This document shows positions 32,986 through 42,259 of a stretch of DNA of 64,000 bases, in pieces (the stretch's first letter is position 1; the number at the start of each line of letters is the position of its first letter). The notes under the pieces were generated by a model, which saw only the letters and a program-made list of their open reading frames with translations, did not search any database and had not been told where the DNA came from. The DNA comes from Ignavibacterium sp037440165 (GTDB lineage Bacteria; Bacteroidota; Ignavibacteria; Ignavibacteriales; Ignavibacteriaceae). The translations under genes and the position numbers were made by a program. The stretch lies in contig NZ_JBBIUQ010000009.1 of assembly GCF_037440165.1 (NCBI RefSeq), positions 1 through 64,000 on the forward strand. Reading direction: 5' to 3'.

Positions 32986-35073
32986 TCAAATTAATTCAAA
33001 TTTTCGGATATTATCTGATCTACCAAACAAAACCAATTTATCATCCTCCTCAAAAACATAATTCGGCTCTGCAGTAATTATAGTTGCATTTTCAATTTCT
33101 GATGATTTCATCTGATTCTTCTTAATCATCAATACTTCGATATTATATAAATTACGAAATTTAGTTTCTTTCAGAGACTTTCCAATTAAGCTTTTTGGAA
33201 CAGTTATTTCTTTGATTGAATATCCCTCAGCAACTTCGATCGACTGTTCTGTATGTAGTGTCTTAAGTTTTTGAGCAAGACTTGAAGTGAATTGTTTTTT
33301 AAAGTTTTCCCTGGAAATAATAGACTGAATTTCATCCAAGGTCAATACACCTAACGGTTTTTTTTCATTTGAAGATTTATCAATCACTGGTACTTCTGTC
33401 AAGTTATTTCTCATCATTAACCGCAATGCTTTTTCCAATGTAACTGTTGAATCAACATAGATAATTTTGGAGTTAGATATATCTTTAGCAACGAGAACAT
33501 CTTTAACTAATTCATATTCATTTAGTATTGATCGTACATCTCTTTCCAGGATAAAACCAATAAGCTCGTTATTATCATTTACTACATACATTATATCGTG
33601 TGGTGACTCCAAAAATTTTGAAATTATATAATTAATTGGCTTGTTTTCGTTGATTGTAACTAATGGTTTTAACTTTGCTGAATCAATTCTTGATTGATGT
33701 AAAATGGTATAAGAATCATTTTTCTGGAATGTAAAACCTTCAGCTTCCAAATGTCTTTTATGAACAGTACCTTTAAGTGAAATTTCTACAATCAAAGTGC
33801 TGATTATTACAGCAAGCATCAAAGGTAAAATAAATGAGTAATCCTGAGTCATCTCAAAAATTATCATAATGGCAGTTATTGGAATAGTATGGATACCTCC
33901 AAGCATTGCACCCATACTTATCAGTATAACAGCAGACAAATCTAAATTGAATCCCAGATAAGTAGTCACTAAATAATGAAATAAATAACCAAAAGTTGCT
34001 CCTAAAAAAAGTGATGGAGCAAATAATCCACCGTAGGCTCCAACATTTGTTGCCAGTACAACTAAAATAAACTTAAGCAAAAATATTATCAGTACGATAT
34101 GGAAAGTCAATTGATTCGCCAGAATTTCATTAATCGCTTTATATCCTATTCCGAAAATCTCTTTGTAATAATATCCTGCAATTCCGATCATTAAGCCGAC
34201 AATAACCATATTAACAAATTGATTTAAATAACTTTTATTTAATCTTTTAAAGATTTTACTGAAAATATCATTAGTGCGAATAAATGATAATGAAACAATT
34301 CCTGATAGAATTCCAATAATCGCATAAATATACAATTGTGAGTATCTGATGGGCTCAATGATTTCAAAAACAAAAACCGATTCATTTCCCAAAAAGATTC
34401 TGGAAACTGCACTTGCAGAAACGGAGGCTATAATCAGAGCTGAAAATGTTGGTGTGTGAAAATCATTTAGCAAGATTATTTCAAGAGTAAAAAAAACACC
34501 GGCTAGAGGAGTATTAAAAATAGCTGCAATAGCTGCACCCGCACCAGCAGCTGTAAAAATTCTTATTCTTTCATTATCAAGAGGAAATAAAGTTGATATT
34601 TTATTGGCTAAGCCTCCACCCAATTGTGCTGCTGGTCCTTCAGGACCTAATGTAACACCGGAACCAATACTGATTACTGGTGCAAAAAAATTAAATATAG
34701 TTGTTCTAAAACCAATCCTCCCCTCTTTAGTGGATACAGCTTTTACAATCTCATAAACACCTTTTCGTTTTACATCGGCAGATGCAAACATAATCATCAA
34801 GCTCTGTATCAGCATTCCAATAACTGGCAGCAAAATTACTGCAGCACCTCCTAAAAAGTATAAACCCTCTTTTGTTTGTTCAAAAAAAACTGAATTAAAA
34901 AACTCGATTGCGTTATGAAATATAACAGCCGAGAATCCCGAGATTATTCCTATTAATACAGAAAATAAGATAAAAATTGTATAGTCAGTAAATTCTGTAC
35001 CTTTGAATAATCTGGGATAACCTGAAAGGCTCGATTGAGCTTTCTCTAATATTTCTTTGAATGTAATCTTCAA
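32986..35073 (-). CDS. ClC-family chloride/proton transporter with CBS and RCK-C domains
   Basis: This 695-residue protein has about ten to twelve membrane helices in the ClC core (residues 30-430), a pair of CBS domains (about 450-580) and a C-terminal TrkA-C/RCK-C domain (about 600-695, YSIKEITVPKSLIGKSL). The selectivity region GSGVTLGPEGPAAQ contains the gating Glu145, so the protein is more likely a Cl-/H+ antiporter than a channel. CBS and RCK-C domains usually bind adenine nucleotides, NAD or c-di-AMP; with cdaA in the same window, c-di-AMP control is an open possibility. It is last in the long minus-strand run. Confidence 0.92.
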   Translation of the reverse strand: MKITFKEILEKAQSSLSGYPRLFKGTEFTDYTIFILFSVLIGIISGFSAVIFHNAIEFFNSVFFEQTKEGLYFLGGAAVILLPVIGMLIQSLMIMFASADVKRKGVYEIVKAVSTKEGRIGFRTTIFNFFAPVISIGSGVTLGPEGPAAQLGGGLANKISTLFPLDNERIRIFTAAGAGAAIAAIFNTPLAGVFFTLEIILLNDFHTPTFSALIIASVSASAVSRIFLGNESVFVFEIIEPIRYSQLYIYAIIGILSGIVSLSFIRTNDIFSKIFKRLNKSYLNQFVNMVIVGLMIGIAGYYYKEIFGIGYKAINEILANQLTFHIVLIIFLLKFILVVLATNVGAYGGLFAPSLFLGATFGYLFHYLVTTYLGFNLDLSAVILISMGAMLGGIHTIPITAIMIIFEMTQDYSFILPLMLAVIISTLIVEISLKGTVHKRHLEAEGFTFQKNDSYTILHQSRIDSAKLKPLVTINENKPINYIISKFLESPHDIMYVVNDNNELIGFILERDVRSILNEYELVKDVLVAKDISNSKIIYVDSTVTLEKALRLMMRNNLTEVPVIDKSSNEKKPLGVLTLDEIQSIISRENFKKQFTSSLAQKLKTLHTEQSIEVAEGYSIKEITVPKSLIGKSLKETKFRNLYNIEVLMIKKNQMKSSEIENATIITAEPNYVFEEDDKLVLFGRSDNIRKFELI

Positions 35074-35083
35074 AATTCATTTA

Positions 35084-35932
35084 TCAATATTTATAAAATC
35101 CTTCACCAGTTTTTCTACCAAGTTTATTTGCAGCAACCATTTTTTTCAGTAAAGGACAAGGGCGATATTTGGGATCATTGTAACCATTGTAAAGAACTTC
35201 CATTATTGCAAGGCAAACATCAAGCCCTATGAAATCAGCCAAAGTTAAAGGACCCATTGGATGATTCATTCCAAGTTTCATAACAGTATCAATTGCTTCC
35301 TTTGAAGCAACACCTTCCATTAATGCAAATATGGCTTCGTTTATCATTGGCATCAGAATTCGGTTTGAAATAAATCCCGGATAATCAAATACTTCTACGG
35401 GTGTTTTATCTAGTTTTATTGAAAGATCTTTTATTATCTGATAAGTTTCATCAGATGTAGAATAACCTCGTATAATTTCAACTAATTTCATAACAGGAAC
35501 AGGATTCATAAAATGCATTCCTATAAATTTATCGGCACGGCAAACTGATGATAGCTCGGTAATTGATATCGACGACGTGTTTGAAGCAAATATAGAATCT
35601 TTTTTTATTTTACCTTCTAATTCTTTAAATATATTTAGCTTAGCATCTTTATTCTCATAAATTGCCTCGATTACTAAATCAACATCAGTCGGGACAGAAG
35701 AGATACCAATAACCTTTTTAATATTTTTTATGGCTTGATCTTTTTGTTCGGCGGTTATCAATTGTTTGTTAACTTGTCTTTCCATATTAGATGATATTGT
35801 TGCAAGTGCTTTATCAAGTCTGTTTTCATCCATCTCAGTTAAATAAACCTGAAAATTCTTTAAAGCAAAAACATGAGCAATTCCATTGCCCATTGTTCCT
35901 CCACCAATTACAGCAACTTTATTTATTTCCAT
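35084..35932 (-). CDS. 3-hydroxybutyryl-CoA dehydrogenase
   Basis: This 282-residue enzyme oxidises 3-hydroxyacyl-CoA with NAD. It has the Rossmann motif GGGTMGNGIAHVFA (9-22), the catalytic SNTSSISITEL and HFMNPVPVMKLVEI (catalytic His), NRILMPMINEA, and the C-terminal helical domain ending GRKTGEGFYKY. It is the stand-alone short form, not the fused FadB form. It lies 14 bases after the thiolase, and together they interconvert acetoacetyl-CoA and 3-hydroxybutyryl-CoA. Direction (beta-oxidation or synthesis) cannot be read from sequence. Confidence 0.93.
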   Translation of the reverse strand: MEINKVAVIGGGTMGNGIAHVFALKNFQVYLTEMDENRLDKALATISSNMERQVNKQLITAEQKDQAIKNIKKVIGISSVPTDVDLVIEAIYENKDAKLNIFKELEGKIKKDSIFASNTSSISITELSSVCRADKFIGMHFMNPVPVMKLVEIIRGYSTSDETYQIIKDLSIKLDKTPVEVFDYPGFISNRILMPMINEAIFALMEGVASKEAIDTVMKLGMNHPMGPLTLADFIGLDVCLAIMEVLYNGYNDPKYRPCPLLKKMVAANKLGRKTGEGFYKY

Positions 35933-35946
35933 TTTATTCTCCGCTT

Positions 35947-37125
35947 TTAGTTATAGTTTTTTACTATTAGTGCTGAAGCTTCACCACCTCCAATACAGAG
36001 AGAAGCTAAACCGTATTCAAGATTTCTTTTTTTCATTTCGTAGATAAGCGTAGTCAAAATTCTTGCGCCACTTGCACCAATAGGATGTCCGAGTGCAACT
36101 GCACCTCCATTTACATTAACTTTATCGACACTAAGATTTAAAAGTCTATTTACTGCTAATGATACAACTGCAAAAGCTTCATTAATTTCAAAAAGGTCGA
36201 TATCAGTAATGGTCATATTAACTTTTTTAAGAACCTTACTAATAGCATCTGCAGGGGCTGTTGTAAAATCAATTGGAGCTTTGGCAGCAGATGCTTGAGC
36301 TACAATTTCTACCAGAGGTTTTAATCCAAGTTCTTTAGCTTTGTTTTCGCTCATTACCAGCAAAGCTGCAGCGCCGTCATTAATCGAAGATGCATTTGCA
36401 GCGGTAACAACGCCATCTTTTTCAAAAACAGGTTTTAATGAAGGAATTTTTTCGAATATTACTTTTTCTGGCTCTTCATCCTTCTCTACAACCATTTCTC
36501 CTTTCTTACCTGAAATCTTAACAGGAATTATTTCATCCTTAAATCTGCCTGTTTGAGTTGCACTGATTGCGCGCTTGTATGAATTAATTGCAAACTGATC
36601 TAACTCTTCCCTGCTAAATTTGAATTCTTTCGCACAAACTTCAGCACAACTTCCCATATGAATTTGATTATAAACATCCCATAATCCATCAAGAATAATC
36701 ATATCTTGAATTTCACCGTGCCCAAGCCGATAGCCATTCCGTGCTTTCGGAACAATATAAGGAGTGTTAGACATACTTTCTTGTCCACCAGCAACAATTA
36801 TTTCAGCATCTCCGACTCGGATAGCTTGTTGAGCAAGCATTACAGCTTTTAAACCACTACCACACATTTTATTTATTGTCATACATTCAACTTTATTTGG
36901 CAGACCAGCGAATAGTGAAGCTTGTCGAGCAGGTGCCTGTCCCTGACCACCCATCAATACATTACCCATAATTACTTCATCTATCAGGTTAACATCTATG
37001 CGGGAGTCTTCAACAACAGCTTTAATGGCAATTGAACCAAGTTGTCCAGCTGTTAGTGATGATAATGAGCCATTAAAAGAACCGATAGGAGTTCTTTTAG
37101 CTGAAACTATTACAACTTTTTTCAT
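35947..37125 (-). CDS. Acetyl-CoA acetyltransferase (thiolase)
   Basis: This 392-residue thiolase has the acyl-accepting Cys88 in NKMCGSGLKAVM, the HPIGASGARI segment with the active His, and the second Cys in LASLCIGGGEA. Size and motifs fit the biosynthetic or acetoacetyl-CoA type. It forms a two-gene unit with the dehydrogenase 14 bases downstream. Confidence 0.95.
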   Translation of the reverse strand: MKKVVIVSAKRTPIGSFNGSLSSLTAGQLGSIAIKAVVEDSRIDVNLIDEVIMGNVLMGGQGQAPARQASLFAGLPNKVECMTINKMCGSGLKAVMLAQQAIRVGDAEIIVAGGQESMSNTPYIVPKARNGYRLGHGEIQDMIILDGLWDVYNQIHMGSCAEVCAKEFKFSREELDQFAINSYKRAISATQTGRFKDEIIPVKISGKKGEMVVEKDEEPEKVIFEKIPSLKPVFEKDGVVTAANASSINDGAAALLVMSENKAKELGLKPLVEIVAQASAAKAPIDFTTAPADAISKVLKKVNMTITDIDLFEINEAFAVVSLAVNRLLNLSVDKVNVNGGAVALGHPIGASGARILTTLIYEMKKRNLEYGLASLCIGGGEASALIVKNYN

Positions 37126-37193
37126 AATAAACTTTCCTTTTAGTTTATAATTTACTATCTAAAATTAAAAATAAATTTTTCTAAAAGATATAT

Positions 37194-38315
37194 TTATTTT
37201 GTCGTGATGGCATCTGCAATTTCAGCAACCACATTACTGATTGCCAGATTAAGGTTGATATTATTCTTTAATCGAGATGATATTTCATCTAGTCGGTTTG
37301 ATAAAGGCAGGAGGTTCAGATCAGGATATTTTGTATTAAACTTTTCAAATGTTTCGAGGTAGTCATCAAAGATAATTTTTCCAGAGTTGGTTCGATATTT
37401 AATTAAATCATTTAACCATTGTATAAGTAAGGTAATAATCACTGCAAAATATTCAGTATCTGAGTTTTTACTGATGTCATCAAATTCAAGATATGCAGAA
37501 TGAAATTTTCTTCCGAAAGAATAGCGTAGAATTTTAATAGCTTTTTCTTTGATCTCTTCTAAACCATAATCAATTAGTTTCAATGCTGTGCTAACTGAAC
37601 CATTTGATAGAATCGATACTTTTTTTGCTAAAGATTGTTCCACATCGAAATTGGTAATTAAAATTTTTTCAACGATTTCACTGCTCAGTGGTTGAAAATT
37701 AATAATCCAGCACCTCGATCGAATGGTTTCTCTCAATCTTTCCGGATAATGTGTAACTAATATGAATATAATGTTTTCAGGAGGTTCTTCAAGATTTTTT
37801 AATAAAGCGTTTTGTGCGGCATCATTCATAAGATGTGCATCAGAGATTATTACAACTCTTTTTATAGATTCATCATAAGATAATGAGAGAAAGTGATTAA
37901 TATCTCTTATGCTATTAATTTTAATATTATTTGCCTTCGGTATCTGAATTTTATAAAAGTGATTTAATGATTTATTTCTTAATTCTTCCTGAATTAATTC
38001 AATTTCATCATCTTTTAGTTTTTCATAAGGATTATCATCATCGGTTTCATTTCTTCCACGAGGAAGCGGGAAAATATACTTGATGAAAGGTTCTGAAAAG
38101 TTTTCAATCTGAGAAATAAGATAGCTTTTCTTTTCGTCAGATGAAGTTGAATGGTATACCAGAGATTGTGCAAATCTTATTGCAGTATCTTCCTTGCCTA
38201 TTCCTTCGAGTCCTTTGAATAAAAATGCGTGCGAAACTTTACCTGAGGAGATAATTCGTTCTAAAGTCAGTTTAACCTTTTCCTGACCGAGTATTTTATC
38301 TAAAGGATTATACAT
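37194..38315 (-). CDS. holB: DNA polymerase III delta-prime subunit
   Basis: This 373-residue AAA+ clamp-loader subunit begins MYNPLDKILGQEKVKLTL. It has a degenerate P-loop GLEGIGKEDTA, no zinc-finger Cys cluster (as in many Bacteroidota-type delta-prime proteins, where IFPLPRGRNE occurs instead), NALLKNLEEPPENIIFILVT and TIRSRCWIINF with the SRC motif. The start codon lies directly next to the U-run of a terminator hairpin (38316-38339), with no Shine-Dalgarno visible, which is odd for an essential gene. Confidence 0.9.
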   Translation of the reverse strand: MYNPLDKILGQEKVKLTLERIISSGKVSHAFLFKGLEGIGKEDTAIRFAQSLVYHSTSSDEKKSYLISQIENFSEPFIKYIFPLPRGRNETDDDNPYEKLKDDEIELIQEELRNKSLNHFYKIQIPKANNIKINSIRDINHFLSLSYDESIKRVVIISDAHLMNDAAQNALLKNLEEPPENIIFILVTHYPERLRETIRSRCWIINFQPLSSEIVEKILITNFDVEQSLAKKVSILSNGSVSTALKLIDYGLEEIKEKAIKILRYSFGRKFHSAYLEFDDISKNSDTEYFAVIITLLIQWLNDLIKYRTNSGKIIFDDYLETFEKFNTKYPDLNLLPLSNRLDEISSRLKNNINLNLAISNVVAEIADAITTK

Positions 38316-38339
38316 AAAAAAAGGCGCCTGGCAGCGCCT
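38316..38339 (-). terminator. Rho-independent terminator abutting the holB start codon
   Basis: On the minus strand AGGCGC-TGCCAG-GCGCCT (38322-38339) is a perfect GC-rich 6-bp stem followed by TTTTTTT and immediately by the holB ATG. It lies 5 bases past the DUF2795 stop. It should end that transcript, yet its U-run is the holB leader, so it may instead limit or gate holB expression. Confidence 0.82.
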
Positions 38340-38344
38340 GTAAA

Positions 38345-38566
38345 CTAATTTTCATCTTCGTTATAAAAGAAGTCCTCGTCGGATGGATAATCCGGCCAGA
38401 TATCCTCAATAGACTCATAAGGTTCATCGGAATCTTCAAGTTCTTTGAGGTTTTCAATCAATTCGTAAGGAGCACCAATTCTTTCAGCATATTCTATCAA
38501 TTCTTCTTTTGTTGCCGGCCAAGGTGCATCATCTAAATAAGATGCTAGTTCAACCGTCCAGATCAT
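38345..38566 (-). CDS. DUF2795-family small acidic protein
   Basis: This 73-residue protein has a DUF2795-like core (ASYLDDAPWPATKEELIEYAERIGAP then LIENLKEL) and a very acidic tail (SDEDFFYNEDEN). The family has no established biochemical role and is common in Chlorobi and Bacteroidota relatives. It follows the M23 peptidase gene by 2 bases and ends at a strong terminator. Confidence 0.85.
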   Translation of the reverse strand: MIWTVELASYLDDAPWPATKEELIEYAERIGAPYELIENLKELEDSDEPYESIEDIWPDYPSDEDFFYNEDEN

Positions 38567-38568
38567 AT

Positions 38569-39507
38569 TTATTTTTCTCCCACTCTTTTAGATAATTTTT
38601 TTGATTCGAAGTAATTGAAATCTTCAAAAAAGAAATTAATCGGGTCTTGCGGCACCCCGTTATAATGAACCTCGTAATGCAAATGAGGTCCGGTAGAAAG
38701 TCCTGAATTTCCAGTTAAGGCAATTCGATTTCCTCTTTTAACACTTTGTCCCTCTTTCACTAAACTTTTTGATAAATGAGCATATACAGTTTTATATCCA
38801 AATCCATGATCAATTTCAACTGTAAGTCCATAACCACCACGAGGTCCCACATAACTTACTTTACCATTTCCGGGTGCAAATACAGGCGAACCTATATCGG
38901 TTAAAATATCTAATCCCTCGTGCATTTTCATCACCTTCAAAATCGGATGTAATCTCATTCCAAATCCTTCGATCGAATATCCACCAGTTGTTGGAATGAT
39001 TGCAGGAATCGATTCGTAAAAAACAGAATTTTGTTTTAATCGCTCAGTAATTCTTTCGTATTCTTTTTTCTCTAATTCAAATTTTTTGGTTAAAGATTCT
39101 ATTGTTTTTAATGAATTTGCAATATCATCATCATTTGAAAGAAGTGATGATATTTCATCAGAATAAATACCTCCACCTGTTCCAGGCAGATTCCCAGCTG
39201 TTAATGGAGTAAGATTTGTCAGTTTCCTTAAGTTAGTACTCACCTCTGTTAAGTTAACTAATTCCTCTTTAATAGACGCATATTGAGTGCTTAAGTTCTT
39301 TAGCTGTTGTTTCAATAGAATATTTTCTCGTTCGAGTTGAGCTTTGTCTTTTGTGTTAAAAATAGTGAAAAGAAGGTAATAAGTGCCGAAAAGTAAAGAA
39401 CTTAGGATTAATGTTGAAACTATCACAAAAGTAATAGTTTTAGCTTTGAAGTTCTTTATTTCGACAAATTTTAAGCTCTTATTTGAATAGTAAAAAAACT
39501 TTTTCAT
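38569..39507 (-). CDS. M23-family peptidoglycan endopeptidase with coiled coil
   Basis: From the preferred ATG at 39507 the protein is 312 residues: an N-terminal membrane helix (about 20-42), a coiled coil (about 48-90), a linker and an M23/LytM domain. The zinc ligands are in MKMHEGLDI (HxxxD type) and PHLHYEVH (HxH), with GMRLHPILK and GNSGLSTG around them. All metal ligands appear present, so it is probably an active endopeptidase anchored to the inner membrane. An upstream ATG at 39546 is less likely. Confidence 0.9.
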   Translation of the reverse strand: MKKFFYYSNKSLKFVEIKNFKAKTITFVIVSTLILSSLLFGTYYLLFTIFNTKDKAQLERENILLKQQLKNLSTQYASIKEELVNLTEVSTNLRKLTNLTPLTAGNLPGTGGGIYSDEISSLLSNDDDIANSLKTIESLTKKFELEKKEYERITERLKQNSVFYESIPAIIPTTGGYSIEGFGMRLHPILKVMKMHEGLDILTDIGSPVFAPGNGKVSYVGPRGGYGLTVEIDHGFGYKTVYAHLSKSLVKEGQSVKRGNRIALTGNSGLSTGPHLHYEVHYNGVPQDPINFFFEDFNYFESKKLSKRVGEK

Positions 39508-39567
39508 AAGGTGTTGCAACTTATATAAATAGGATTGATTTGTCAATATTTAGAAGTAGAAAAATTA

Positions 39568-40581
39568 CTACTCAAAATCGTGCTCAAAGTAGTTTACACC
39601 TCGATGATCAATGTCGGTCTTAGCTCTTAATCGTTCTGTAAGTCTCTCCTGAAAGACATGAGCAGAGTCATAACCATAATGTTTCAACAAATAGTTTAAT
39701 GCAATTACTTCAGATATAACAGTAATGTTTTTTCCGGGAAGTATCGGCAGCTTAATATAAGGGATTTCAACATCCATAATTGGCATTGTGCGACCATCGA
39801 GTCCAGTTCTGGTGTATTCAGATTTATCATCCCAAATTTCAAGTTCGACTAATATTTCTAATCGTTTCTGATAACGAATAGCACGAATACCAAACATTCG
39901 CTCTACATCTATTATTCCTAAACCTCGTATTTCCATAAAATGCTTTCCAAGATCAGTTCCAGTACCCATCAATATTCCTTCACCTTTTTTGGTCAGGATA
40001 ATTACATCATCAGCAACCAGACGATGACCTCTTTCAATCAAATCCAAAGTAACTTCACTCTTCCCTATCCCAGACTTTCCCATAAACATAATTCCAACAC
40101 CATAGACATCTACAAATGAACCGTGAACTGTAAGTCTTGGTGCAAAGTGATCATCAAGAAAATCACTCAAAAAATAGACTAACTTTGTAGTGGAATATTC
40201 AGTATTGAAAATTGGAACTTTGAAGTTTTGTGCTTCCTCAAGCAAGATTTTATCAGGTTTATTTCCATCGGTTATAACAATACATGGAATATTAAACTCG
40301 AATACCCGGCGAAGTGATTGTCTTCTCTTATCTTCAGTTAATTTATCAAGATATCTTAATTCTGTATTACCATAAACCTGAACTCTGGTATATGAAAATA
40401 GATCCACAAACCCGGCTAGAGCCAAGCCGGGCCTGTGTAAATTCTGATCAGTAATTTTATTATCAAGATTATGCTCTTTGGAAACCAGATTTAGCTTGCA
40501 AATTTTACTGGCATTTTCATAAAGATATTTTACTGTGATATGTTCTTTACGAAGAATATTTTTTTCATCAATTTTTATCAT
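39568..40581 (-). CDS. hprK: HPr kinase/phosphorylase
   Basis: This 337-residue enzyme has an N-terminal regulatory domain and a C-terminal kinase domain with the P-loop GKSGIGKSEVTLDLIERG, then LVADD, and the family signature EIRGLGIIDVERMFG. It phosphorylates HPr on Ser46 in PTS regulation; outside Firmicutes the partner is often an incomplete PTS. No HPr or EI gene is in the window. It overlaps the hpf stop by 4 bases. Confidence 0.94.
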   Translation of the reverse strand: MIKIDEKNILRKEHITVKYLYENASKICKLNLVSKEHNLDNKITDQNLHRPGLALAGFVDLFSYTRVQVYGNTELRYLDKLTEDKRRQSLRRVFEFNIPCIVITDGNKPDKILLEEAQNFKVPIFNTEYSTTKLVYFLSDFLDDHFAPRLTVHGSFVDVYGVGIMFMGKSGIGKSEVTLDLIERGHRLVADDVIILTKKGEGILMGTGTDLGKHFMEIRGLGIIDVERMFGIRAIRYQKRLEILVELEIWDDKSEYTRTGLDGRTMPIMDVEIPYIKLPILPGKNITVISEVIALNYLLKHYGYDSAHVFQERLTERLRAKTDIDHRGVNYFEHDFE

Positions 40582-40880
40582 CTGGTTTTTGAGGTTCTTT
40601 TTGATTTAATTGTTGTCAATTGATTTCTTAACTTTTCCACTGCACCTGCTACTGATTTCTTAAAATCATCTGATTCTTCTTTAGCAGTCAATTTCTGACC
40701 GGGAATACTTAATATAACTTCAGCAATTTTAATACTATTCTGTGTATTCTGAAAACTCAATTTTACATCCGCGTTAATTATATCATCATTGAAACGTTTC
40801 AACGAAGTTAGCTCATCTTTTATAAATTCCTTTAGAGTTTCGTGCGCTTTGAACTTTCTTGCGGTGATTTGGATGTTCAT
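40578..40880 (-). CDS. hpf: Ribosome hibernation-promoting factor, short form
   Basis: This 100-residue protein shows the RaiA/HPF fold: MNIQITARKFKAHETLKEFI, then DVKLSFQNTQNSIKIAEVIL, and a basic C-terminal helix (LRNQLTTIKSKRTSK). It binds the 30S subunit and inactivates or pairs ribosomes in stationary phase. The C-terminal dimerisation domain of long HPF is lacking. It sits between xerC and hprK, a common order in this group. Confidence 0.9.
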   Translation of the reverse strand: MNIQITARKFKAHETLKEFIKDELTSLKRFNDDIINADVKLSFQNTQNSIKIAEVILSIPGQKLTAKEESDDFKKSVAGAVEKLRNQLTTIKSKRTSKTR

Positions 40881-40897
40881 ATTATCCTCCGTTTATT

Positions 40898-41785
40898 TTA
40901 TGATTTTGGGTGCGACTTTTTATAAGTCGCTTTTAATCTTTCGATACTAACATGAGTATAGATTTGGGTGGTTGACAAATTTTCGTGACCGAGAATCTCT
41001 TTTACCACTCTTAAATCTGCACCATTGTCAAGCATATGAGTTGCTGCACTGTGTCTTAATGTATGTGGACTTTTATTTTTGACATCAGTCACTTTTGATA
41101 AGTTCCGATTCACAATTCTATATACATATCGAGGGTAAATTTTTTCATTTTTCTCATTTCGAATTAAATAATCGCTTTGTGAGCTAATAGGAAATTCATA
41201 TAAGTAATCATTTAATATTTTAATAGATTTTGATCCAAGTGGAACTATTCTGGTTTTATTTCCTTTTCCTAATATTCTTATTGTGCTTCCTTCAAAATCA
41301 ACATCTTTATACTTAAGATTACACAACTCACTTACGCGGAGTGCGCATCCATAAAGTAATTCAAATATTATTCTTGCTAATAAATTATCAGAAGTTTTAG
41401 AATCATTTTTATCGATCAGTTGTTCTATTGAATTAACATCAACTACAGATGGAAGTTTTCTTCTTGTCTTTGGATTGGGAATGGATGAAGCTGGATTTGT
41501 TTCAATCAGTTCATTTGTGAAAGCAAATTTAAATAAGCTTCTGACTGAGGAGAGCTTTCTTGAAATACTTGTCTTGTCAAGTTCTCGCTGAACTAAAAAT
41601 AACAGATATTTTTTAAGAAATTTTTCACTTATCTCTTCGATATTAAATTTATGATTTGCAGTACAGAAATTGTTGAATTCAGACAGATCAATTTTATACG
41701 CTTTAACTGTGTTATCTGAGTATCTTCTGATGTTTGAAAGCTGCGAAAGGAATTGCTCAATCACTTGGCTTAAACTAACAGCCAT
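40898..41785 (-). CDS. Tyrosine recombinase XerC/XerD type
   Basis: This 295-residue recombinase has an N-terminal SAM-like domain (VIEQFLSQL...YKIDLSEF) and a catalytic domain with Arg in GCALRVSELCNL, the His and Arg of SPHTLRHSAATHM, the His of LGHENLSTTQ and the nucleophile Tyr in IYTHVS. Its size and the xer-hpf neighbourhood indicate the chromosomal dimer-resolution enzyme rather than a mobile-element integrase. Whether it is XerC or XerD cannot be settled from one copy. Confidence 0.92.
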   Translation of the reverse strand: MAVSLSQVIEQFLSQLSNIRRYSDNTVKAYKIDLSEFNNFCTANHKFNIEEISEKFLKKYLLFLVQRELDKTSISRKLSSVRSLFKFAFTNELIETNPASSIPNPKTRRKLPSVVDVNSIEQLIDKNDSKTSDNLLARIIFELLYGCALRVSELCNLKYKDVDFEGSTIRILGKGNKTRIVPLGSKSIKILNDYLYEFPISSQSDYLIRNEKNEKIYPRYVYRIVNRNLSKVTDVKNKSPHTLRHSAATHMLDNGADLRVVKEILGHENLSTTQIYTHVSIERLKATYKKSHPKS

Positions 41786-41804
41786 TATTACCTCTTTAAA
41801 CTTT

Positions 41805-41830
41805 AAGAAAGGAAAAAATTTTTCTTTCCT
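41805..41830 (-). terminator. Weak hairpin between ybeY and xer
   Basis: On the minus strand AGGAAA (41825-41830) and TTTCCT (41810-41815) pair across a 9-base A/T loop, followed by TTCTT. It begins directly after the ybeY stop. The stem is short and the U-run broken, so it would be at most a weak terminator. Confidence 0.3.
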
Positions 41831-42259
41831 CTACCTTAATAAAATAAATTTATACTTTTTAAGCAATCGGTTCTCAAGAATTTTCATTTTTTTTCTGTCT
41901 TCAGGTGTCATATCATCATATCCTATTAAATGTAAAATTCCGTGTAAAATCAATCTTCCAATTTCTTCAATAAAGCTAACCTTAAATTTATTTGCATTTT
42001 GTGCTGCGTCATCTATTGAGATGAAAATCTCTCCATCAATTAACTTTCGAGAATCAGAATAATTAAATGTTATAATATCTGTTGAATAATCGTGTGAAAG
42101 ATATTTTTTATTTATGGATTGAATTTCAGAAGAATTAATAAAATTTAACTCAAGTGAATCAAGAGAAAGATTTAGTTCTTGTAAAAGATTTTTGACAAAT
42201 TGATGTACTTTTTTCTTCTCGGTAATTTTATTCTTCGAATAAATCCTTAAATTTTTCAC
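41831..42259 (-). CDS. ybeY: Endoribonuclease YbeY
   Basis: This 142-residue protein matures 16S rRNA and supports ribosome quality control. The zinc motif reads HGILHLIGYDDMTPED, that is H-x3-H-x4 with Asp where many bacteria have the third His (GYDH). I recall a similar Asp in Bacteroidota homologues (GYKD), so this looks lineage-typical rather than inactivating. TDIITFNYSD is the other conserved block. It starts one base into the stop of the gamma-carbonic-anhydrase-like gene. Confidence 0.93.
   Translation of the reverse strand: MKNLRIYSKNKITEKKKVHQFVKNLLQELNLSLDSLELNFINSSEIQSINKKYLSHDYSTDIITFNYSDSRKLIDGEIFISIDDAAQNANKFKVSFIEEIGRLILHGILHLIGYDDMTPEDRKKMKILENRLLKKYKFILLR

Noticed and set aside
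40898..41785. Tyrosine recombinase considered as an integrase of a mobile element
   Set aside because: Its length, motifs and hpf neighbourhood fit chromosomal Xer, and no att-like repeats or phage genes are nearby. The tRNA-Pro gene is 17 kb away.
41831..42259. YbeY suspected inactive because the third zinc His is Asp
   Set aside because: The same substitution is, to my knowledge, normal in Bacteroidota-type YbeY, and the rest of the motif is intact.
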